Source: Apostichopus japonicus (Eukaryota > Echinodermata > Holothuroidea > Aspidochirotida > Stichopodidae). Taken from it: 64,000 nucleotides of DNA. Shown one piece after another: positions 9,101-19,736 of this stretch; position 1 is the first letter of the stretch, and each line of letters begins with the position of its first letter. Where the stretch lies: contig NC_092582.1 in the NCBI RefSeq assembly GCF_037975245.1, positions 10,580,001 through 10,644,000 on the forward strand, given 5' to 3'. The notes beneath the pieces are model-generated. The model was not told where the DNA came from and searched no databases. It saw nothing but the letters and a program-made list of their open reading frames with translations. The position numbers and the translations under genes are program-made.

Positions 9101-12100
9101 ACCTAATATCTCAGTCCATACAGTGGCGCGGTGGCTTGGCGCACTGTACGAGCTGATGAGCGAGGCTCTCTTTTGCATCGGTGGTTCGAGTCCCCGGTGA
9201 TGACGTCTTTTGCCGATCTTTTACAGCCAGTGCCTACATGGGGAGCTGTAAGTATTAGTTAATCCACCTAATATCTCAGTCCATACAGTGGCGCGGTGGC
9301 TTGGCGCACTGTACGAGCTGATGAGCGAGGCTCTCTTTTGCATCGGTGGTTCGAGTCCCCGGTGATGACGTCTTTTGCCGATCTTTTACAGCCAGTGCCT
9401 ACATGGGGAGCTGTAAGTATTAGTTAATCCACCTAATATCTCAGTCCATACAGTGGCGCGGTGGCTTGGCGCACTGTACGAGCTGATGAGCGAGGCTCTC
9501 TTTTGCATCGGTGGTTCGAGTCCCCGGTGATGACGTCTTTTGCCGATCTTTTACAGCCAGTGCCTACATGGGGAGCTGTAAGTATTAGTTAATCCACCTA
9601 ATATCTCAGTCCATACAGTGGCGCGGTGGCTTGGCGCACTGTACGAGCTGATGAGCGAGGCTCTCTTTTGCATCGGTGGTTCGAGTCCCCGGTGATGACG
9701 TCTTTTGCCGATCTTTTACAGCCAGTGCCTACATGGGGAGCTGTAAGTATTAGTTAATCCACCTAATATCTCAGTCCATACAGTGGCGCGGTGGCTTGGC
9801 GCACTGTACGAGCTGATGAGCGAGGCTCTCTTTTGCATCGGTGGTTCGAGTCCCCGGTGATGACGTCTTTTGCCGATCTTTTACAGCCAGTGCCTACATG
9901 GGGAGCTGTAAGTATTAGTTAATCCACCTAATATCTCAGTCCATACAGTGGCGCGGTGGCTTGGCGCACTGTACGAGCTGATGAGCGAGGCTCTCTTTTG
10001 CATCGGTGGTTCGAGTCCCCGGTGATGACGTCTTTTGCCGATCTTTTACAGCCAGTGCCTACATGGGGAGCTGTAAGTATTAGTTAATCCACCTAATATC
10101 TCAGTCCATACAGTGGCGCGGTGGCTTGGCGCACTGTACGAGCTGATGAGCGAGGCTCTCTTTTGCATCGGTGGTTCGAGTCCCCGGTGATGACGTCTTT
10201 TGCCGATCTTTTACAGCCAGTGCCTACATGGGGAGCTGTAAGTATTAGTTAATCCACCTAATATCTCAGTCCATACAGTGGCGCGGTGGCTTGGCGCACT
10301 GTACGAGCTGATGAGCGAGGCTCTCTTTTGCATCGGTGGTTCGAGTCCCCGGTGATGACGTCTTTTGCCGATCTTTTACAGCCAGTGCCTACATGGGGAG
10401 CTGTAAGTATTAGTTAATCCACCTAATATCTCAGTCCATACAGTGGCGCGGTGGCTTGGCGCACTGTACGAGCTGATGAGCGAGGCTCTCTTTTGCATCG
10501 GTGGTTCGAGTCCCCGGTGATGACGTCTTTTGCCGATCTTTTACAGCCAGTGCCTACATGGGGAGCTGTAAGTATTAGTTAATCCACCTAATATCTCAGT
10601 CCATACAGTGGCGCGGTGGCTTGGCGCACTGTACGAGCTGATGAGCGAGGCTCTCTTTTGCATCGGTGGTTCGAGTCCCCGGTGATGACGTCTTTTGCCG
10701 ATCTTTTACAGCCAGTGCCTACATGGGGAGCTGTAAGTATTAGTTAATCCACCTAATATCTCAGTCCATACAGTGGCGCGGTGGCTTGGCGCACTGTACG
10801 AGCTGATGAGCGAGGCTCTCTTTTGCATCGGTGGTTCGAGTCCCCGGTGATGACGTCTTTTGCCGATCTTTTACAGCCAGTGCCTACATGGGGAGCTGTA
10901 AGTATTAGTTAATCCACCTAATATCTCAGTCCATACAGTGGCGCGGTGGCTTGGCGCACTGTACGAGCTGATGAGCGAGGCTCTCTTTTGCATCGGTGGT
11001 TCGAGTCCCCGGTGATGACGTCTTTTGCCGATCTTTTACAGCCAGTGCCTACATGGGGAGCTGTAAGTATTAGTTAATCCACCTAATATCTCAGTCCATA
11101 CAGTGGCGCGGTGGCTTGGCGCACTGTACGAGCTGATGAGCGAGGCTCTCTTTTGCATCGGTGGTTCGAGTCCCCGGTGATGACGTCTTTTGCCGATCTT
11201 TTACAGCCAGTGCCTACATGGGGAGCTGTAAGTATTAGTTAATCCACCTAATATCTCAGTCCATACAGTGGCGCGGTGGCTTGGCGCACTGTACGAGCTG
11301 ATGAGCGAGGCTCTCTTTTGCATCGGTGGTTCGAGTCCCCGGTGATGACGTCTTTTGCCGATCTTTTACAGCCAGTGCCTACATGGGGAGCTGTAAGTAT
11401 TAGTTAATCCACCTAATATCTCAGTCCATACAGTGGCGCGGTGGCTTGGCGCACTGTACGAGCTGATGAGCGAGGCTCTCTTTTGCATCGGTGGTTCGAG
11501 TCCCCGGTGATGACGTCTTTTGCCGATCTTTTACAGCCAGTGCCTACATGGGGAGCTGTAAGTATTAGTTAATCCACCTAATATCTCAGTCCATACAGTG
11601 GCGCGGTGGCTTGGCGCACTGTACGAGCTGATGAGCGAGGCTCTCTTTTGCATCGGTGGTTCGAGTCCCCGGTGATGACGTCTTTTGCCGATCTTTTACA
11701 GCCAGTGCCTACATGGGGAGCTGTAAGTATTAGTTAATCCACCTAATATCTCAGTCCATACAGTGGCGCGGTGGCTTGGCGCACTGTACGAGCTGATGAG
11801 CGAGGCTCTCTTTTGCATCGGTGGTTCGAGTCCCCGGTGATGACGTCTTTTGCCGATCTTTTACAGCCAGTGCCTACATGGGGAGCTGTAAGTATTAGTT
11901 AATCCACCTAATATCTCAGGCCATACAGTGGCGCGGTGGCTTGGCGCACTGTACGAGCTGATGAGCGAGGCTCTCTTTTGCATCGGTGGTTCGAGTCCCC
12001 GGTGATGACGTCTTTTGCCGATCTTTTACAGCCAGTGCCTACATGGGGAGCTGTAAGTATTAGTTAATCCACCTAATATCTCAGTCCATACAGTGGCGCG

Positions 12101-14712
12101 GTGGCTTGGCGCACTGTACGAGCTGATGAGCGAGGCTCTCTTTTGCATCGGTGGTTCGAGTCCCCGGTGATGACGTCTTTTGCCGATCTTTTACAGCCAG
12201 TGCCTACATGGGGAGCTGTAAGTATTAGTTAATCCACCTAATATCTCAGTCCATACAGTGGCGCGGTGGCTTGGCGCACTGTACGAGCTGATGAGCGAGG
12301 CTCTCTTTTGCATCGGTGGTTCGAGTCCCCGGTGATGACGTCTTTTGCCGATCTTTTACAGCCAGTGCCTACATGGGGAGCTGTAAGTATTAGTTAATCC
12401 ACCTAATATCTCAGTCCATACAGTGGCGCGGTGGCTTGGCGCACTGTACGAGCTGATGAGCGAGGCTCTCTTTTGCATCGGTGGTTCGAGTCCCCGGTGA
12501 TGACGTCTTTTGCCGATCTTTTACAGCCAGTGCCTACATGGGGAGCTGTAAGTATTAGTTAATCCACCTAATATCTCAGTCCATACAGTGGCGCGGTGGC
12601 TTGGCGCACTGTACGAGCTGATGAGCGAGGCTCTCTTTTGCATCGGTGGTTCGAGTCCCCGGTGATGACGTCTTTTGCCGATCTTTTACAGCCAGTGCCT
12701 ACATGGGGAGCTGTAAGTATTAGTTAATCCACCTAATATCTCAGTCCATACAGTGGCGCGGTGGCTTGGCGCACTGTACGAGCTGATGAGCGAGGCTCTC
12801 TTTTGCATCGGTGGTTCGAGTCCCCGGTGATGACGTCTTTTGCCGATCTTTTACAGCCAGTGCCTACATGGGGAGCTGTAAGTATTAGTTAATCCACCTA
12901 ATATCTCAGTCCATACAGTGGCGCGGTGGCTTGGCGCACTGTACGAGCTGATGAGCGAGGCTCTCTTTTGCATCGGTGGTTCGAGTCCCCGGTGATGACG
13001 TCTTTTGCCGATCTTTTACAGCCAGTGCCTACATGGGGAGCTGTAAGTATTAGTTAATCCACCTAATATCTCAGTCCATACAGTGGCGCGGTGGCTTGGC
13101 GCACTGTACGAGCTGATGAGCGAGGCTCTCTTTTGCATCGGTGGTTCGAGTCCCCGGTGATGACGTCTTTTGCCGATCTTTTACAGCCAGTGCCTACATG
13201 GGGAGCTGTAAGTATTAGTTAATCCACCTAATATCTCAGTCCATACAGTGGCGCGGTGGCTTGGCGCACTGTACGAGCTGATGAGCGAGGCTCTCTTTTG
13301 CATCGGTGGTTCGAGTCCCCGGTGATGACGTCTTTTGCCGATCTTTTACAGCCAGTGCCTACATGGGGAGCTGTAAGTATTAGTTAATCCACCTAATATC
13401 TCAGTCCATACAGTGGCGCGGTGGCTTGGCGCACTGTACGAGCTGATGAGCGAGGCTCTCTTTTGCATCGGTGGTTCGAGTCCCCGGTGATGACGTCTTT
13501 TGCCGATCTTTTACAGCCAGTGCCTACATGGGGAGCTGTAAGTATTAGTTAATCCACCTAATATCTCAGTCCATACAGTGGCGCGGTGGCTTGGCGCACT
13601 GTACGAGCTGATGAGCGAGGCTCTCTTTTGCATCGGTGGTTCGAGTCCCCGGTGATGACGTCTTTTGCCGATCTTTTACAGCCAGTGCCTACATGGGGAG
13701 CTGTAAGTATTAGTTAATCCACCTAATATCTCAGTCCATACAGTGGCGCGGTGGCTTGGCGCACTGTACGAGCTGATGAGCGAGGCTCTCTTTTGCATCG
13801 GTGGTTCGAGTCCCCGGTGATGACGTCTTTTGCCGATCTTTTACAGCCAGTGCCTACATGGGGAGCTGTAAGTATTAGTTAATCCACCTAATATCTCAGT
13901 CCATACAGTGGCGCGGTGGCTTGGCGCACTGTACGAGCTGATGAGCGAGGCTCTCTTTTGCATCGGTGGTTCGAGTCCCCGGTGATGACGTCTTTTGCCG
14001 ATCTTTTACAGCCAGTGCCTACATGGGGAGCTGTAAGTATTAGTTAATCCACCTAATATCTCAGTCCATACAGTGGCGCGGTGGCTTGGCGCACTGTACG
14101 AGCTGATGAGCGAGGCTCTCTTTTGCATCGGTGGTTCGAGTCCCCGGTGATGACGTCTTTTGCCGATCTTTTACAGCCAGTGCCTACATGGGGAGCTGTA
14201 AGTATTAGTTAATCCACCTAATATCTCAGTCCATACAGTGGCGCGGTGGCTTGGCGCACTGTACGAGCTGATGAGCGAGGCTCTCTTTTGCATCGGTGGT
14301 TCGAGTCCCCGGTGATGACGTCTTTTGCCGATCTTTTACAGCCAGTGCCTACATGGGGAGCTGTAAGTATTAGTTAATCCACCTAATATCTCAGTCCATA
14401 CAGTGGCGCGGTGGCTTGGCGCACTGTACGAGCTGATGAGCGAGGCTCTCTTTTGCATCGGTGGTTCGAGTCCCCGGTGATGACGTCTTTTGCCGATCTT
14501 TTACAGCCAGTGCCTACATGGGGAGCTGTAAGTATTAGTTAATCCACCTAATATCTCAGTCCATACAGTGGCGCGGTGGCTTGGCGCACTGTACGAGCTG
14601 ATGAGCGAGGCTCTCTTTTGCATCGGTGGTTCGAGTCCCCGGTGATGACGTCTTTTGCCGATCTTTTACAGCCAGTGCCTACATGGGGAGCTGTAAGTAT
14701 TAGTTAATCCAC

Positions 14713-14812
14713 NNNNNNNNNNNNNNNNNNNNNNNNNNNNNNNNNNNNNNNNNNNNNNNNNNNNNNNNNNNNNNNNNNNNNNNNNNNNNNNNNNNNNNNN
14801 NNNNNNNNNNNN
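14713..14812. other. Assembly gap, 100 N
   Basis: There are exactly 100 N, the usual placeholder for a gap of unknown size. The left contig ends at u27 of a block A unit and the right contig begins at u27 of a block B unit, sharing one base of the monomer. The switch between the A and B variants therefore falls in the gap and cannot be examined. The distance between 14712 and 14813 should not be trusted. Confidence 0.99.
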
Positions 14813-14999
14813 CCTAATATCTCAGTCCAAACAGTGGCGCGATGGCTTGGCGCACTGTACGAGCTGATGATCGAGACTCTCTTTTGCATCCCTGGTTCGA
14901 ACCCCGGGTGATGACGTCTTTTGCCGATCTTTTACAGCAAGTGCCTACACGGGGAGCTGTAAGTATTAGTTAATCCACCTAATATCTCAGTCCAAACAG

Positions 15000-15010
15000 T
15001 GGCGCGATGG
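15000..15010 (+). promoter_or_regulatory. Pol III A-box-like motif, block B
   Basis: TGGCGCGATGG, with A at the R15-equivalent position. Every block B unit I read has this form. As in block A, the A14-equivalent is G, so the match to TRGYNNARNNGG is imperfect. Confidence 0.5.
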
Positions 15011-15058
15011 CTTGGCGCACTGTACGAGCTGATGATCGAGACTCTCTTTTGCATCCCT

Positions 15059-15069
15059 GGTTCGAACCC
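15059..15069 (+). promoter_or_regulatory. Palindromic Pol III B box, block B
   Basis: GGTTCGAACCC matches the B-box consensus. Its first ten bases, GGTTCGAACC, are a perfect inverted repeat, so a B-box sequence reads on both strands in block B units. No A-box-like sequence is positioned upstream of it on the minus strand, so minus-strand Pol III initiation is not supported. Confidence 0.7.
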
Positions 15070-18000
15070 CGGGTGATGACGTCTTTTGCCGATCTTTTAC
15101 AGCAAGTGCCTACACGGGGAGCTGTAAGTATTAGTTAATCCACCTAATATCTCAGTCCAAACAGTGGCGCGATGGCTTGGCGCACTGTACGAGCTGATGA
15201 TCGAGACTCTCTTTTGCATCCCTGGTTCGAACCCCGGGTGATGACGTCTTTTGCCGATCTTTTACAGCAAGTGCCTACACGGGGAGCTGTAAGTATTAGT
15301 TAATCCACCTAATATCTCAGTCCAAACAGTGGCGCGATGGCTTGGCGCACTGTACGAGCTGATGATCGAGACTCTCTTTTGCATCCCTGGTTCGAACCCC
15401 GGGTGATGACGTCTTTTGCCGATCTTTTACAGCAAGTGCCTACACGGGGAGCTGTAAGTATTAGTTAATCCACCTAATATCTCAGTCCAAACAGTGGCGC
15501 GATGGCTTGGCGCACTGTACGAGCTGATGATCGAGACTCTCTTTTGCATCCCTGGTTCGAACCCCGGGTGATGACGTCTTTTGCCGATCTTTTACAGCAA
15601 GTGCCTACACGGGGAGCTGTAAGTATTAGTTAATCCACCTAATATCTCAGTCCAAACAGTGGCGCGATGGCTTGGCGCACTGTACGAGCTGATGATCGAG
15701 ACTCTCTTTTGCATCCCTGGTTCGAACCCCGGGTGATGACGTCTTTTGCCGATCTTTTACAGCAAGTGCCTACACGGGGAGCTGTAAGTATTAGTTAATC
15801 CACCTAATATCTCAGTCCAAACAGTGGCGCGATGGCTTGGCGCACTGTACGAGCTGATGATCGAGACTCTCTTTTGCATCCCTGGTTCGAACCCCGGGTG
15901 ATGACGTCTTTTGCCGATCTTTTACAGCAAGTGCCTACACGGGGAGCTGTAAGTATTAGTTAATCCACCTAATATCTCAGTCCAAACAGTGGCGCGATGG
16001 CTTGGCGCACTGTACGAGCTGATGATCGAGACTCTCTTTTGCATCCCTGGTTCGAACCCCGGGTGATGACGTCTTTTGCCGATCTTTTACAGCAAGTGCC
16101 TACACGGGGAGCTGTAAGTATTAGTTAATCCACCTAATATCTCAGTCCAAACAGTGGCGCGATGGCTTGGCGCACTGTACGAGCTGATGATCGAGACTCT
16201 CTTTTGCATCCCTGGTTCGAACCCCGGGTGATGACGTCTTTTGCCGATCTTTTACAGCAAGTGCCTACACGGGGAGCTGTAAGTATTAGTTAATCCACCT
16301 AATATCTCAGTCCAAACAGTGGCGCGATGGCTTGGCGCACTGTACGAGCTGATGATCGAGACTCTCTTTTGCATCCCTGGTTCGAACCCCGGGTGATGAC
16401 GTCTTTTGCCGATCTTTTACAGCAAGTGCCTACACGGGGAGCTGTAAGTATTAGTTAATCCACCTAATATCTCAGTCCAAACAGTGGCGCGATGGCTTGG
16501 CGCACTGTACGAGCTGATGATCGAGACTCTCTTTTGCATCCCTGGTTCGAACCCCGGGTGATGACGTCTTTTGCCGATCTTTTACAGCAAGTGCCTACAC
16601 GGGGAGCTGTAAGTATTAGTTAATCCACCTAATATCTCAGTCCAAACAGTGGCGCGATGGCTTGGCGCACTGTACGAGCTGATGATCGAGACTCTCTTTT
16701 GCATCCCTGGTTCGAACCCCGGGTGATGACGTCTTTTGCCGATCTTTTACAGCAAGTGCCTACACGGGGAGCTGTAAGTATTAGTTAATCCACCTAATAT
16801 CTCAGTCCAAACAGTGGCGCGATGGCTTGGCGCACTGTACGAGCTGATGATCGAGACTCTCTTTTGCATCCCTGGTTCGAACCCCGGGTGATGACGTCTT
16901 TTGCCGATCTTTTACAGCAAGTGCCTACACGGGGAGCTGTAAGTATTAGTTAATCCACCTAATATCTCAGTCCAAACAGTGGCGCGATGGCTTGGCGCAC
17001 TGTACGAGCTGATGATCGAGACTCTCTTTTGCATCCCTGGTTCGAACCCCGGGTGATGACGTCTTTTGCCGATCTTTTACAGCAAGTGCCTACACGGGGA
17101 GCTGTAAGTATTAGTTAATCCACCTAATATCTCAGTCCAAACAGTGGCGCGATGGCTTGGCGCACTGTACGAGCTGATGATCGAGACTCTCTTTTGCATC
17201 CCTGGTTCGAACCCCGGGTGATGACGTCTTTTGCCGATCTTTTACAGCAAGTGCCTACACGGGGAGCTGTAAGTATTAGTTAATCCACCTAATATCTCAG
17301 TCCAAACAGTGGCGCGATGGCTTGGCGCACTGTACGAGCTGATGATCGAGACTCTCTTTTGCATCCCTGGTTCGAACCCCGGGTGATGACGTCTTTTGCC
17401 GATCTTTTACAGCAAGTGCCTACACGGGGAGCTGTAAGTATTAGTTAATCCACCTAATATCTCAGTCCAAACAGTGGCGCGATGGCTTGGCGCACTGTAC
17501 GAGCTGATGATCGAGACTCTCTTTTGCATCCCTGGTTCGAACCCCGGGTGATGACGTCTTTTGCCGATCTTTTACAGCAAGTGCCTACACGGGGAGCTGT
17601 AAGTATTAGTTAATCCACCTAATATCTCAGTCCAAACAGTGGCGCGATGGCTTGGCGCACTGTACGAGCTGATGATCGAGACTCTCTTTTGCATCCCTGG
17701 TTCGAACCCCGGGTGATGACGTCTTTTGCCGATCTTTTACAGCAAGTGCCTACACGGGGAGCTGTAAGTATTAGTTAATCCACCTAATATCTCAGTCCAA
17801 ACAGTGGCGCGATGGCTTGGCGCACTGTACGAGCTGATGATCGAGACTCTCTTTTGCATCCCTGGTTCGAACCCCGGGTGATGACGTCTTTTGCCGATCT
17901 TTTACAGCAAGTGCCTACACGGGGAGCTGTAAGTATTAGTTAATCCACCTAATATCTCAGTCCAAACAGTGGCGCGATGGCTTGGCGCACTGTACGAGCT

Positions 18001-18746
18001 GATGATCGAGACTCTCTTTTGCATCCCTGGTTCGAACCCCGGGTGATGACGTCTTTTGCCGATCTTTTACAGCAAGTGCCTACACGGGGAGCTGTAAGTA
18101 TTAGTTAATCCACCTAATATCTCAGTCCAAACAGTGGCGCGATGGCTTGGCGCACTGTACGAGCTGATGATCGAGACTCTCTTTTGCATCCCTGGTTCGA
18201 ACCCCGGGTGATGACGTCTTTTGCCGATCTTTTACAGCAAGTGCCTACACGGGGAGCTGTAAGTATTAGTTAATCCACCTAATATCTCAGTCCAAACAGT
18301 GGCGCGATGGCTTGGCGCACTGTACGAGCTGATGATCGAGACTCTCTTTTGCATCCCTGGTTCGAACCCCGGGTGATGACGTCTTTTGCCGATCTTTTAC
18401 AGCAAGTGCCTACACGGGGAGCTGTAAGTATTAGTTAATCCACCTAATATCTCAGTCCAAACAGTGGCGCGATGGCTTGGCGCACTGTACGAGCTGATGA
18501 TCGAGACTCTCTTTTGCATCCCTGGTTCGAACCCCGGGTGATGACGTCTTTTGCCGATCTTTTACAGCAAGTGCCTACACGGGGAGCTGTAAGTATTAGT
18601 TAATCCACCTAATATCTCAGTCCAAACAGTGGCGCGATGGCTTGGCGCACTGTACGAGCTGATGATCGAGACTCTCTTTTGCATCCCTGGTTCGAACCCC
18701 GGGTGATGACGTCTTTTGCCGATCTTTTACAGCAAGTGCCTACACG

Positions 18747-19736
18747 GGGAGCTGTAAGTATTAGTTAATCCACCTAATATCTCAGTCCAAACAGTGGCGC
18801 GATGGCTTGGCGCACTGTACGAGCTGATGATCGATTCTCTCTTTTGCATCCCTGGTTCGAACCCCGGGTGATGACGTCTTTTGCCGATCTTTTACAGCAA
18901 GTGCCTACACGGGGAGCTGTAAGTATTAGTTAATCCACCTAATATCTCAGTCCAAACAGTGGCGCGATGGCTTGGCGCACTGTACGAGCTGATGATCGAG
19001 ACTCTCTTTTGCATCCCTGGTTCGAACCCCGGGTGATGACGTCTTTTGCCGATCTTTTACAGCAAGTGCCTACACGGGGAGCTGTAAGTATTAGTTAATC
19101 CACCTAATATCTCAGTCCAAACAGTGGCGCGATGGCTTGGCGCACTGTACGAGCTGATGATCGAGACTCTCTTTTGCATCCCTGGTTCGAACCCCGGGTG
19201 ATGACGTCTTTTGCCGATCTTTTACAGCAAGTGCCTACACGGGGAGCTGTAAGTATTAGTTAATCCACCTAATATCTCAGTCCAAACAGTGGCGCGATGG
19301 CTTGGCGCACTGTACGAGCTGATGATCGATTCTCTCTTTTGCATCCCTGGTTCGAACCCCGGGTGATGACGTCTTTTGCCGATCTTTTACAGCAAGTGCC
19401 TACACGGGGAGCTGTAAGTATTAGTTAATCCACCTAATATCTCAGTCCAAACAGTGGCGCGATGGCTTGGCGCACTGTACGAGCTGATGATCGATTCTCT
19501 CTTTTGCATCCCTGGTTCGAACCCCGGGTGATGACGTCTTTTGCCGATCTTTTACAGCAGGTGCCTACACGGGGAGCTGTAAGTATTAGTTAATCCACCT
19601 AATATCTCAGTCCAAACAGTGGCGCGATGGCTTGGCGCACTGTACGAGCTGATGATCGAGACTCTCTTTTGCATCCCTGGTTCGAACCCCGGGTGATGAC
19701 GTCTTTTGCCGATCTTTTACAGCAGGTGCCTACACG
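18747..19736 (+). repeat. Local variant patch in block B
   Basis: Six consecutive units. Those starting at 18747, 19242 and 19407 carry TT instead of GA at u89-90, and those starting at 19407 and 19572 carry G at u154. The unit at 19407 has both. The patchwork suggests short-range duplication or conversion over a few units. No functional motif is altered. Confidence 0.85.

Larger units (their letters stand above)
1..14712 (+). repeat. Satellite block A, 89 full copies plus 27 bp
   Basis: Units start at 1+165k for k=0 to 88, and a 27-bp partial unit (14686-14712) runs into the gap. No indel occurs in 14.7 kb. Block-specific bases are T at u44, C at u153 and T at u164. Position u56 is G in most copies but A in the copies starting at 331, 496, 661, 1816, 2146, 4951, 5281 and 6106. 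The only other changes I found are single-copy substitutions at 1316 (u161 A to T), 5481 (u36 T to G) and 11920 (u40 T to G). Such uniformity implies recent expansion or efficient homogenisation; assembly collapse or consensus over-correction could add to it. The G at u56 removes an in-frame ATG present in B and C units but keeps a purine in the A-box-like motif. Confidence 0.98.
14993..15079 (+). other. tRNA-derived segment, block B representative
   Basis: Same position and D-arm as in block A, but the T-arm is rebuilt. In tRNA numbering C49-G65, C50-G64, G52-C62 and G53-C61 pair, with one U-C mismatch between them, around a TTCGAAC loop. That makes four of five T-stem pairs. In block A, without a bulge, only the two inner pairs and the u106-u120 pair form among the five. 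The acceptor strands remain unpaired at most positions, although A at u44 now matches T at u126. Still not a credible functional tRNA. Confidence 0.7.

Noticed and set aside
14704-14889. Minus-strand open frame of 61 codons.
   Set aside because: Most of its middle is the 100-N gap, so the frame is undefined. It uses the same repeat-derived start as the others.
15007-15138. Plus-strand 43-codon frame starting at the ATG made by A at u56, present in every B and C unit.
   Set aside because: Of the differences between blocks that fall inside it, nearly all change the amino acid and only one (u115) is silent, the opposite of protein conservation. Block A lacks the ATG in most copies. It shows no recognisable motif.
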